NCBI GenBank assembly: GCA_003483745.1
Contig: DMYD01000054.1
Location: 13,959 to 77,958, forward strand
Source of the DNA: Roseburia sp.
GTDB lineage: Bacteria; Bacillota; Clostridia; Lachnospirales; Lachnospiraceae
Length of the DNA: 64,000 nt
Direction of reading: 5' to 3'
The position numbers were made by a program, and so were the translations under genes. This document shows positions 17,339 to 24,570 of this stretch, piece after piece; positions within the stretch are counted from its first letter, which is position 1; the number at the start of each line of letters is the position of its first letter. The notes beneath the pieces were generated by a model. That model had not been told where the DNA came from, searched no databases, and saw only the letters and a list, made by a program, of their open reading frames with translations.

Positions 17339-18574
17339 TTATTTCTTGTAGGTGTCAGAAAACAGTTCGCGATACCATTTCAGGGCATCGATATAAGCAT
17401 CATATACAGTCTGTGTATCGAGGTTTTCCAAGATCATAAGCCTAGAGACCTCGGACCAGTTGCCAGCTTCGTACTGTTTAATGAAATATAAAGGCTCCGC
17501 AAAAATACCGCTCTGACGGATGAGAGCATCTTCGATGTCGCGTGAAACTTTGACAAGCGAGAGTGCTTCCTCCATTGGTTTATCGAGGATGATATCAAGC
17601 ACGGAAAACAGTCCGGTTAAGAATAGTTCGGAAGCTTTGCCGCCAAGCTCAAAGGCAGGGGCAAGATTTTCTGCAAACTTTGCACGCAACAGGGATAAAC
17701 GCGTAAGCTCGTTTGGCTTGTCGGAACACAACTGATTGACAACGGCGGTGTTGATCCAGCGTTTCAGTTCTTTCTGTCCAAGCATGGCAGCTGCGTGCCG
17801 GATGGAAGTGATCTCCGAGTTGACAGCCATATGATTGACCATGCGAAGCAGTGAGATGACAAGAGCGGTGTCATGACCGATGATATCTGCCGCTTTGGTG
17901 AGGTCAAAGTCCTCTGTATTAACCAGATTCATAAGTTCGATGTAATTGATCTTTAACGGAGCTACGTCATGGTTTCCCTTTGTAACAGGGAGTCTGTAAA
18001 AACTTCCCTCATATAAAGTGCAGCTCTTATCCTGGCAGATTGCATCAAATGTCTCTGTTTTGGTTATATTTGAAGCACAGAGCCTGATGTTTGGATAAAC
18101 TTTATTGAAATAAATACGTGCTTTGCTGATGTCAATCTCTTCACAGTCTAACATGACATAATCCATCAGTACGAGCAGATCATGGTAAGCTTCGTAACTT
18201 GATACAGGAAGCTTGCGGATGGCAAATCGGTACCCCATTTTTTTCAGTGCTTTGACACGGTCGATATACATTAGTGTGCATGGAATATTTCCTTTTAACA
18301 GCAGTACGAAAAATTCGTGTGGCAGACCGCACTGGGCAGGAATATCGGAAAAAATCGATATTTCATTTACCGGAACAAAGATCTCTTTTGCCGGGGAAAG
18401 TGTTTCAAGTCCCATATTTAAGATCAGTTCAAATCCTTCAATCTGGGCGGCGCCATCATTGCTTCCGCTTCCTAAAAGACTCGGGTGAAGCAGAAAATTC
18501 GCTTTCTGTGTATACAGAGAATATGCGCTGACTTTTATGTTTTCATCAAATAGGGGTATTAATGTAACCAGCAT
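17339..18574 (-). CDS. EAL-HDOD signalling protein (degenerate EAL, YuxH-like)
   Basis: A 411-residue cytoplasmic protein with an N-terminal ~200-residue EAL-like fold and a C-terminal HDOD domain (~205-400). The EAL half lacks the E-A-L motif and the metal-binding D-D-F-G-T-G signature seen in active c-di-GMP phosphodiesterases. It is therefore probably a sensor or scaffold rather than an enzyme. The HDOD part is recognised by the helix-rich pattern around FDLTKAADIIGHDTALVISLLRMVN and ITSIRHAAAMLGQKELKRW. AAGGAG precedes the ATG. It is monocistronic and converges on the ATPase operon. Its direct partner is unknown. Confidence 0.85.
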   Translation of the reverse strand: MLVTLIPLFDENIKVSAYSLYTQKANFLLHPSLLGSGSNDGAAQIEGFELILNMGLETLSPAKEIFVPVNEISIFSDIPAQCGLPHEFFVLLLKGNIPCTLMYIDRVKALKKMGYRFAIRKLPVSSYEAYHDLLVLMDYVMLDCEEIDISKARIYFNKVYPNIRLCASNITKTETFDAICQDKSCTLYEGSFYRLPVTKGNHDVAPLKINYIELMNLVNTEDFDLTKAADIIGHDTALVISLLRMVNHMAVNSEITSIRHAAAMLGQKELKRWINTAVVNQLCSDKPNELTRLSLLRAKFAENLAPAFELGGKASELFLTGLFSVLDIILDKPMEEALSLVKVSRDIEDALIRQSGIFAEPLYFIKQYEAGNWSEVSRLMILENLDTQTVYDAYIDALKWYRELFSDTYKK

Positions 18575-18786
18575 AGGCGTTCTCCTTATAGCATGGAATC
18601 TTTTGTGAAGAAACCATGTGAAACTTTAACATTTATCTACTTTTACTATACTATAAATCTGTGAAAAAAGACACATTTTTTTGAAATTAATAAACAGAAA
18701 ACTTATTTTATGAAAAATAATTGAAAATACTTGATATTTCAGAATGAATGTGGAAAACTAAAGACAGAAGAATGGGAGGGATTTGC

Positions 18787-20256
18787 ATGTTAAAACAATG
18801 GGAAAAAACAGAGCGTCCGTCAGATGCAAAACTGGAGGAACGGCTGCAGGAAGCACGGAGAAAACTGCAGGAGCAGCAGCTCAAGGTAAAAGAGCACGGA
18901 CTGCCGGTGCTTGTGCTTGTGGAAGGATGGGGAACCGCAGGTAAAGGCTCACTGATCGGTCAGATTATTAAAAATATCGATCCGCGATTCTTTAAAGTTG
19001 CATCCATGGCGGCACCGACGGAGGAAGAAAAGAGAAAACCGTTTTTGTACCGTCACTTTGTAAAAATACCGGAGAACGGCAAGTTCAGCTTTTTAGATTC
19101 CGGCTGGATGGATGAGATCATGGGTGAAAGACTGCACGAAAAGCTTGGAGACGAGGCGTATGCGCACCGCATTGAGAGTGTCAAGCGGTTTGAACGCCAG
19201 CTGACAGACAACGGATATCTCGTTGTGAAATTATTCTTGCATGTGTCTAAAAAGGAACAGGAAAAGCGGATCGAACATCTTTCTAAGGAGAAGGATACCA
19301 GATGGCGCGTCAGCAGGAATGACCGCTGGCAGAATGAGCACTATGAGAAATGTTTAAATGCATTTGATTCCTATTTAAAGGAAACGAATCTGCCGTCTGC
19401 ACCGTGGTATATCATTGATGCAGAATCAAAAAAATGGACGGAGTTACAGGCACTTGAGATCCTGACAGAAGGGATTGATGTGGCGCTTGCTAATAATGCG
19501 ATGGCGGTGCCAATTTTACAGAATGTATTTTCTATGGAAAAAATGCCCCTGTTGTCGGAGATCCCACTGGATAAGACAATCGGAGAGGATGAATACAAAA
19601 AAGAACTGAAGCATTTGCAGCACCGTTTAGGAGAGCTTCATAACCGTCTGTACCGCAAAAAAGTTCCGGTCATCATTGCGTATGAAGGCTGGGATGCAGC
19701 AGGAAAGGGCGGCAATATCAAGCGGATTACCGGGGCACTTGATCCGAGAGGTTATGAAGTACATCCGATCGCAAGCCCGGAGCCGCACGAGAAGGCGAGA
19801 CATTATCTGTGGCGTTTCTGGACGAGACTGCCAAAGACAGGACATATCGCGATCTTTGACCGCACCTGGTATGGCAGAGTCATGGTGGAGCGTCTTGAGG
19901 GGTTCTGCAGCGAAAATGACTGGAAACGTGCCTATAACGAAATTAATGAATTTGAAAAGGAACTGCACGACTGGGGCGCTGTTATCATCAAGTTCTGGGT
20001 GCAGATCGACAAGGATACACAGTTAGAGCGTTTTAATGAGAGACAGAATACACCGCAGAAGCAGTGGAAGATCACAGACGAGGATTGGCGCAACCGGGAA
20101 AAATGGGATCAGTATGAAGATGCAGTCAATGAGATGATCCAGAAAACCAGTACGACATATGCGCCGTGGCATATTTTAGAATCGGTGGATAAGCGGTATG
20201 CGAGAATTAAGGCACTTAAGATCGTGATCGAAGAACTGGAAAAAGTGTTGGAGTGA
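18787..20256 (+). CDS. pap: Polyphosphate:AMP phosphotransferase, two PPK2 domains
   Basis: A 489-residue enzyme with two tandem PPK2 domains. Two-domain members studied so far (Pap) move phosphate from polyphosphate to AMP, giving ADP. Each domain has its own P-loop: EGWGTAGKGSLI in the first (~residue 45) and EGWDAAGKGGNI in the second (~300). The second domain keeps the aromatic lid pattern FDRTWYGRVMVERLEG, whereas the first has LDSGWMDEIMGERL at that place, so the C-terminal domain is probably the catalytic one. The start is the ATG at 18787, six bases after GGGAGGG; the frame is open back to 18748. No polyphosphate kinase 1 gene is nearby. Confidence 0.9.
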   Translation: MLKQWEKTERPSDAKLEERLQEARRKLQEQQLKVKEHGLPVLVLVEGWGTAGKGSLIGQIIKNIDPRFFKVASMAAPTEEEKRKPFLYRHFVKIPENGKFSFLDSGWMDEIMGERLHEKLGDEAYAHRIESVKRFERQLTDNGYLVVKLFLHVSKKEQEKRIEHLSKEKDTRWRVSRNDRWQNEHYEKCLNAFDSYLKETNLPSAPWYIIDAESKKWTELQALEILTEGIDVALANNAMAVPILQNVFSMEKMPLLSEIPLDKTIGEDEYKKELKHLQHRLGELHNRLYRKKVPVIIAYEGWDAAGKGGNIKRITGALDPRGYEVHPIASPEPHEKARHYLWRFWTRLPKTGHIAIFDRTWYGRVMVERLEGFCSENDWKRAYNEINEFEKELHDWGAVIIKFWVQIDKDTQLERFNERQNTPQKQWKITDEDWRNREKWDQYEDAVNEMIQKTSTTYAPWHILESVDKRYARIKALKIVIEELEKVLE

Positions 20257-20319
20257 TGTGTGAAACAAGCACAGATTTTTTGTTATTTTTAGTGTCTGTT
20301 ATTCGAAGTGAGATACGTT

Positions 20320-20354
20320 GGGCGAAACAAGTACAGGATATGCTTGTTTCGCCC
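20320..20354. repeat. Perfect 12-bp inverted repeat without a T run
   Basis: GGGCGAAACAAG (20320-20331) and CTTGTTTCGCCC (20343-20354) around an 11-base loop. It lies 64 bases after pap. There is no T run on either side, so it is either a weak or Rho-assisted terminator, or a 3'-end stabiliser. Part of it, GAAACAAG, recurs at about 20262-20269. Confidence 0.7.
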
Positions 20355-20412
20355 AGTTCACATTTATGGTGTAACGGAAATATTCAATTTTTATCCATAA
20401 AGCAACTGGAAG

Positions 20413-20610
20413 TCATGCGATCCACCAGGTGCCGTCTGCCGCCTGGTACAAATCGCCAATTTCTTCGGAAAGCGTTTTTCCACTGAAATTTTTTCAATAT
20501 ATTTTCCAGATACTTCCTGAAAACGTTTTATCATACTGCCTCATCCTTGAAAATTTCCTGAAAAAATTTATTTCGAGAGGGAATTGATCTCTGGTGCTTG
20601 GAAAATAGAT
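20413..20610 (-). pseudogene. Remnants of two overlapping ORFs (unidentified)
   Basis: On the minus strand this gap reads as the end of one protein (…HQRSIPSRNKFFQEIF, then KDEAV and a stop at 20531-20533). Its stop overlaps by ATGA a second start at 20534 (MIKRFQEVSGKYIEKI). That frame fails at a run of six A, and the next frame continues GKTLSEEIGDLYQAADGTWW to a stop at 20413. The ATGA coupling plus a frame break at a homopolymer suggests decayed genes. The lspA promoter on the other strand lies inside the segment. I cannot name the family. Confidence 0.35.
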
Positions 20611-20626
20611 CAAAAAGTACTATAAT
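20598..20626 (+). promoter_or_regulatory. Sigma-A promoter of lspA
   Basis: TTGGAA at 20598-20603, a 17-base spacer and TATAAT at 20621-20626. The start point near 20633 rules out the ATG at 20638 as the lspA start. Confidence 0.8.
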
Positions 20627-20658
20627 TAGAAAGAAATATGACAGTGCGGAGGAAAAAT

Positions 20659-21126
20659 GTGAAAAAAAATATGCCATATATATTGATAGCAGGGATTGCT
20701 TTCGGTTCTGATTTCTGGATCAAACGTCACATGGACAGGAAATATGCCAGGTACGTGGTGCATCCGGGACGTCGGAATAAGATTCTGATCGAAAAATATT
20801 ATAACCGTGGAGCAGCACTTAATTTTCTGGCGAAAAAGCCTCGGATTATGCGCATGATCCATACAGTGATCATGTTTTTTGTCGGAATTTTATATTATTT
20901 TCTGCTCCGTATGCCGGGACATTGTCTTAGCAAGACAGGTGCATCTTTACTTGTCGGCGGAGGATTAAATAATCTGCTTGACCGCTATACAAAAGGATAT
21001 GTGGTCGATTATGTGAAATTTAACTTTGGTCCGAAGTGGCTGAAAGGGATTATATTTAATATTTCAGATTTTTGTATTTTTATAGGTGCATTTTTATCCG
21101 TTGTGGGAAGTGAGGTCTCATCATGA
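20659..21126 (+). CDS. lspA: Signal peptidase II (lipoprotein signal peptidase)
   Basis: A 155-residue, four-helix membrane aspartyl protease that removes the signal peptide from lipid-modified prolipoproteins. The conserved blocks are present in order: SDFWIK, NRGAALNFL, NNLLDRYTKGYVVDYV with the first catalytic Asp, and FNISDF with the second. The start is GTG 20659 with CGGAGG at 20647-20652, because the upstream ATG at 20638 would be only a few bases from the predicted transcript start. It overlaps the next gene by ATGA. The lipoprotein at 49.5 kb is one of its likely clients. Confidence 0.93.
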   Translation: MKKNMPYILIAGIAFGSDFWIKRHMDRKYARYVVHPGRRNKILIEKYYNRGAALNFLAKKPRIMRMIHTVIMFFVGILYYFLLRMPGHCLSKTGASLLVGGGLNNLLDRYTKGYVVDYVKFNFGPKWLKGIIFNISDFCIFIGAFLSVVGSEVSS

Positions 21127-21632
21127 CACGGGAGACTTACCGGAAGATGACAGGGTATTTTTTACAGGATGAAAAAAAAGTCCGCAGGATTATTCTGGCA
21201 AACCGGCTGCTTACCGGAATTGTTTTTATCAGCTATCCACTTTATCTGATTTTATTGTGGTCAGAGCAGGACCTGTTATTACCGCAGGCTGTGCTTGTCC
21301 CGGCAGTTTCCTTTGTGGTCGTTACACTGTTTCGGAAAATTGTCAATGAACCGCGCCCGTATGAAAAATATGATCTTCCATCGGTGATAGATAAGGATAC
21401 AAGTGGGAAATCATTTCCAAGCCGTCATGTTTTTTCTGTATTTGTGATCGCCGTCACGGTATTTGTGCGCAATCCAGTGGCGGGCTGTATTTTAGCAGTG
21501 ATCGGAATTATGATTGCCGTGATCCGTGTGATCGGGGGCGTGCATACCGTATGGGATGTCACTGCAGGAGCTGCTGTCGGGATTTTAAGCGGTGTGATCG
21601 GATACTATATGCTGCAATATCGGGGATTTTGA
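21123..21632 (+). CDS. PAP2-family membrane phosphatase
   Basis: A 169-residue integral membrane phosphatase of the PAP2 superfamily, which dephosphorylates lipid phosphates such as undecaprenyl pyrophosphate or phosphatidylglycerol phosphate. The three motifs are KIVNEPRP, SFPSRH (PSRH where many members have PSGH) and RVIGGVHTVWD, supplying the catalytic histidines and aspartate. About five helices are expected. It is translationally coupled to lspA through an ATGA overlap. Its last 44 bases are duplicated just downstream (see repeat). The exact substrate cannot be read from sequence. Confidence 0.88.
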   Translation: MTRETYRKMTGYFLQDEKKVRRIILANRLLTGIVFISYPLYLILLWSEQDLLLPQAVLVPAVSFVVVTLFRKIVNEPRPYEKYDLPSVIDKDTSGKSFPSRHVFSVFVIAVTVFVRNPVAGCILAVIGIMIAVIRVIGGVHTVWDVTAGAAVGILSGVIGYYMLQYRGF

Positions 21633-21680
21633 GTGGTGTGATCGGATATTATATGCTGCCGTATCAGGGATTTTGAGCGA
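21579..21680 (+). repeat. 44-bp tandem repeat over the 3' end of the PAP2 gene
   Basis: Units begin with GGGATTTT at 21579, 21623 and 21667 (period 44; two full copies about 88% alike and one partial). Unit 1 encodes the C-terminus, the gene stops at the start of unit 2, and the rest is non-coding. The period is not a multiple of three, so it is a recent tandem duplication rather than a protein repeat. Confidence 0.9.
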
Positions 21681-21764
21681 ATATTACCGTATATTTTTGG
21701 AAAAATAAAAGCAACGAATAAAATTAAGATAACGTTTTTGTAGATTACAGAAATGGAGAAGAAG

Positions 21765-23555
21765 ATGGACCCTTTTTTGATGAATAGTTTTTCAAGAGAA
21801 CAGATGGAATATATCGTGGAATTGTTTAATCCGTGTATGGATGATTATCTGTATGTGTTTGATCTGCAGAAAGACTGCTATAAGATCTCAAAACATGCGA
21901 CAGAGCGTTTCATTTTACCGGGGGATAATTTTGATGATGCGGCAAAAGCACATCATACATTTGTATATTCGGAAGACCAGCCCCGTCTGGATGAAGAATT
22001 CCGCCGCATTATGAACGGAGAAGTTGTCTTTCATAACATGCATTATCGCTGGCTGGATTGCAAAGGACAGCCGGTCTGGATCAACTGTAGAGGGCGTGTA
22101 TTAAATGATGCGGACGGAAAACCGCATTTTCTGGTTGGATGTATCAATGAGATCGGTCAGAAACAGAAGGCAGACAATGTCAGCGGACTGCTTGGTGAAT
22201 CAAGTCTTTCCGCCTATGTGGAACAGTTTGAGGATGGATTGCCGGCTGGATTTATCCTTCGTATTGGAATCGATGATTTTCGTGACATCAACGGCGACTT
22301 TGGAATGGAGTATGGAGATTATATCTTAAAGAATACGGCAGACTGTATTGGTGCAAATATCAAGCCATGGCAGAAGTTATACCGTATACTGGCGGATGAA
22401 TTTATTGTTGTTGATTTTTCAGGTGGCGATATGGAGGCTGCAACAGAACTTTATAAAAATATCCGTAAGAGTCTGGATGTGTTTATCGAAGAAAATGGGT
22501 ATAAATCTGTGTTTACCATTTCTGCGGGGGCAGTCGATACGGCAAAAACATCAGGAACCTATGAAAATATTATGAGACTGTCAGAGTATGCCTTAAATAC
22601 GGCAAAAGATCTTGGAAAGAACCGATGTTATATATTTATGCAGAAGGAATATGACACTTTTTTGCGGAAGAAGCAGATCACACGCCAGCTGCATCATGCG
22701 GTAAATCATGGATTTGAAGGGTTTGAGACTTATTATCAGCCAATCGTGGATACAAAGACACGCCGGCTGGTTGGTGCGGAGGCACTGATGCGTTTTTCCA
22801 TGCCAAAGAGATGTGAGGAGGGGGAAACGAAAAAAGAAGCAGTGTGTGTGGATGGTCATGATGCAAATGAGATAGTACAGTGGGAGCGCATTTCACCGGT
22901 TGAGTTTATTCCTCTGTTAGAGGAGACCGGTCTGATCATTCCGGCAGGAAAATGGATGCTGCATCAGGCGATCTCAACCTGCAGCAGATGGCAGAAGTAT
23001 ATTCCGGATTTCCGCATCAATATCAATCTTTCCTATGTGCAGGTCATGAAGAGCCGTGTACTGACAGAGATACTGACGGCGCTGCGTCTGTATGGACTCG
23101 AACCTTCCGCAGTGGGAATCGAGCTGACGGAGAGTGGTTATCTGGATACCAATACACATTTTCAGAAGCTGTGGGACGGATTAAAGAAAAACGGAGTACT
23201 TGTCATTTTAGATGACTTTGGAACCGGTTATTCCAATCTGCACTGTCTTGGTGATTTAAGACCGAATTATATTAAGATTGACCGTTCTTTCACGTTAAAA
23301 GCGTTGAATAATCAGTATGAACATGATCTGATGACACAGATTATCTCAATGACACACAAACTTGATCTGACAATCTGTGTCGAGGGAATTGAAACAGAGA
23401 GTGAGTTTGAAAAGATATCAGAATTAGAACCGGATTATATCCAGGGATTTCTGTTTGGCAAACCGCAGCCTGCAGAAGAGTTCTACGAGAATCTCATCAA
23501 GCCTGCGATTGCCGCTTGCGGTACTCACGAGGTGTCTGCCCAAAGCGTTTCTTAA
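21765..23555 (+). CDS. PAS-GGDEF-EAL protein; probable c-di-GMP phosphodiesterase
   Basis: A 596-residue cytoplasmic protein with a PAS-type domain (~residues 15-125), a GGDEF domain (~140-290) and an EAL domain (~300-575). The GGDEF signature reads LADEF, so cyclase activity is unlikely and the domain may bind GTP as a regulator. The EAL half looks intact: EALMRF, ELTESGYL, DDFGTGYSNL, IKIDRSF, EGIETESE and QGFLFGKP all match active enzymes. The ATG at 21765 is preferred over 21753 because GGAG lies just upstream of it. The last 59 bases overlap the 3' end of the AraC-type gene on the other strand. No membrane helix or signal peptide is seen. Confidence 0.93.
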   Translation: MDPFLMNSFSREQMEYIVELFNPCMDDYLYVFDLQKDCYKISKHATERFILPGDNFDDAAKAHHTFVYSEDQPRLDEEFRRIMNGEVVFHNMHYRWLDCKGQPVWINCRGRVLNDADGKPHFLVGCINEIGQKQKADNVSGLLGESSLSAYVEQFEDGLPAGFILRIGIDDFRDINGDFGMEYGDYILKNTADCIGANIKPWQKLYRILADEFIVVDFSGGDMEAATELYKNIRKSLDVFIEENGYKSVFTISAGAVDTAKTSGTYENIMRLSEYALNTAKDLGKNRCYIFMQKEYDTFLRKKQITRQLHHAVNHGFEGFETYYQPIVDTKTRRLVGAEALMRFSMPKRCEEGETKKEAVCVDGHDANEIVQWERISPVEFIPLLEETGLIIPAGKWMLHQAISTCSRWQKYIPDFRININLSYVQVMKSRVLTEILTALRLYGLEPSAVGIELTESGYLDTNTHFQKLWDGLKKNGVLVILDDFGTGYSNLHCLGDLRPNYIKIDRSFTLKALNNQYEHDLMTQIISMTHKLDLTICVEGIETESEFEKISELEPDYIQGFLFGKPQPAEEFYENLIKPAIAACGTHEVSAQSVS

Positions 23556-24384
23556 AAATACGGTTAAAATAAGAAAGATTTTCAAATCCGACTTCCGATG
23601 CGATCGCAAGGATTGAGGAGTCGGATGAGATCAGGAGTCTCGATGCCATGGTGAGCCTGTATTCGTTGAGATAATCGACGAAAGAGGTTCCCATGGTATT
23701 TTTAAAATATTTCATAAAATGGGACTGACTAAGCCCTACTTCGGTTGCAATGTCTTCAATCGTGATTTTTTCCATATAATTGTTTTCCACATATTTTAAA
23801 ATCATTTTCATTTTTTCTAAAGATTTGCTCCGGTCTTTTCCGGCAAGCTCTTTTGTACTGCACTTATGAAACAGGATGTAAAACAGCAGAAAAAGCTGCC
23901 CTTTGATAAAGAGCTGATAACCGGACGGATAAGTTTTACAGATATCATCGTTCGCATCAATGCAGGCTGCAATCTCTGTATAATGCGGACTGTCCGGTGT
24001 ATATAAAAGTGGCAGTGAAACATTACCGGACAGCAGAGGAACCAGATAGTCCGTGTTGCAGGTATCTGTTTTCTTGGAGATCAGCATATTTGGATGAAAA
24101 ATGATATTTTCGTACTCCATGGATTCGGATTCGAACTGACCGATCGAGTGAAGCTGTCCCGGAAGGATCAGTGCGATATCCCCGGCTGTTACCGTGTGTT
24201 GGGCAAAGTCAACTGTTATGGTACCTTTTCCCTTTTTTATATAGATAATTTCCATTTCATCGTGCCAGTGCATTGGCACATACCCGAAATCCAGTGGAAT
24301 CGAGCACAGATAAGTGATGTAAGGGAATAGAGGATCGCCGTGTAAAATTTTTTCCTGATAATTTTCGTATTCTAAAATATTCAT
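23497..24384 (-). CDS. AraC-family transcriptional regulator with cupin domain
   Basis: A 295-residue regulator with an N-terminal cupin/AraC-binding domain (~20-170; HWHDEMEIIYIKKGKG and DIALILPGQLHSI are the sugar-binding barrel pattern). It ends in two helix-turn-helix motifs (~195-292), where ITIEDIATEVGLSQSHFMKYFK and ILAIASEVGFENLSYFNRIFKK are clear. It is transcribed away from glycogen phosphorylase across a ~185-base gap and may control it, but this is only positional. The ribosome-binding site is poor. Its 3' end overlaps the EAL gene by 59 bases. Confidence 0.93.
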   Translation of the reverse strand: MNILEYENYQEKILHGDPLFPYITYLCSIPLDFGYVPMHWHDEMEIIYIKKGKGTITVDFAQHTVTAGDIALILPGQLHSIGQFESESMEYENIIFHPNMLISKKTDTCNTDYLVPLLSGNVSLPLLYTPDSPHYTEIAACIDANDDICKTYPSGYQLFIKGQLFLLFYILFHKCSTKELAGKDRSKSLEKMKMILKYVENNYMEKITIEDIATEVGLSQSHFMKYFKNTMGTSFVDYLNEYRLTMASRLLISSDSSILAIASEVGFENLSYFNRIFKKRFGQTPREYRKRQSQA

Positions 24385-24455
24385 GATGATAGGATTGTAC
24401 CACTTTTTGAGCCAATATTACAAGAAAAAAATAAATGCGGAAACTATAATAACAT

Positions 24456-24520
24456 CATAAACAATGATTTTGCGAAAAAAAGCGAAATCAGGACAACAGG
24501 AACATGCATAAACAATGATT
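24456..24520. repeat. Two 14-bp direct repeats upstream of glgP
   Basis: CATAAACAATGATT occurs at 24456-24469 and again at 24507-24520, 51 bases apart (about five helical turns), between the divergent AraC-type regulator and glgP. TATAAT at 24445-24450 lies just before the first copy. They are candidate regulator sites for the neighbouring AraC protein. Confidence 0.55.
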
Positions 24521-24570
24521 GGGGAACATAATGAAAACAGCGCTAAGGGCGCGGAAACATGGAGGAAAAC

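Noticed and set aside
20638..20658. ATG 20638 as the start of lspA
   Set aside because: Only about five bases from the predicted transcript start and without a ribosome-binding site, whereas GTG 20659 has CGGAGG.
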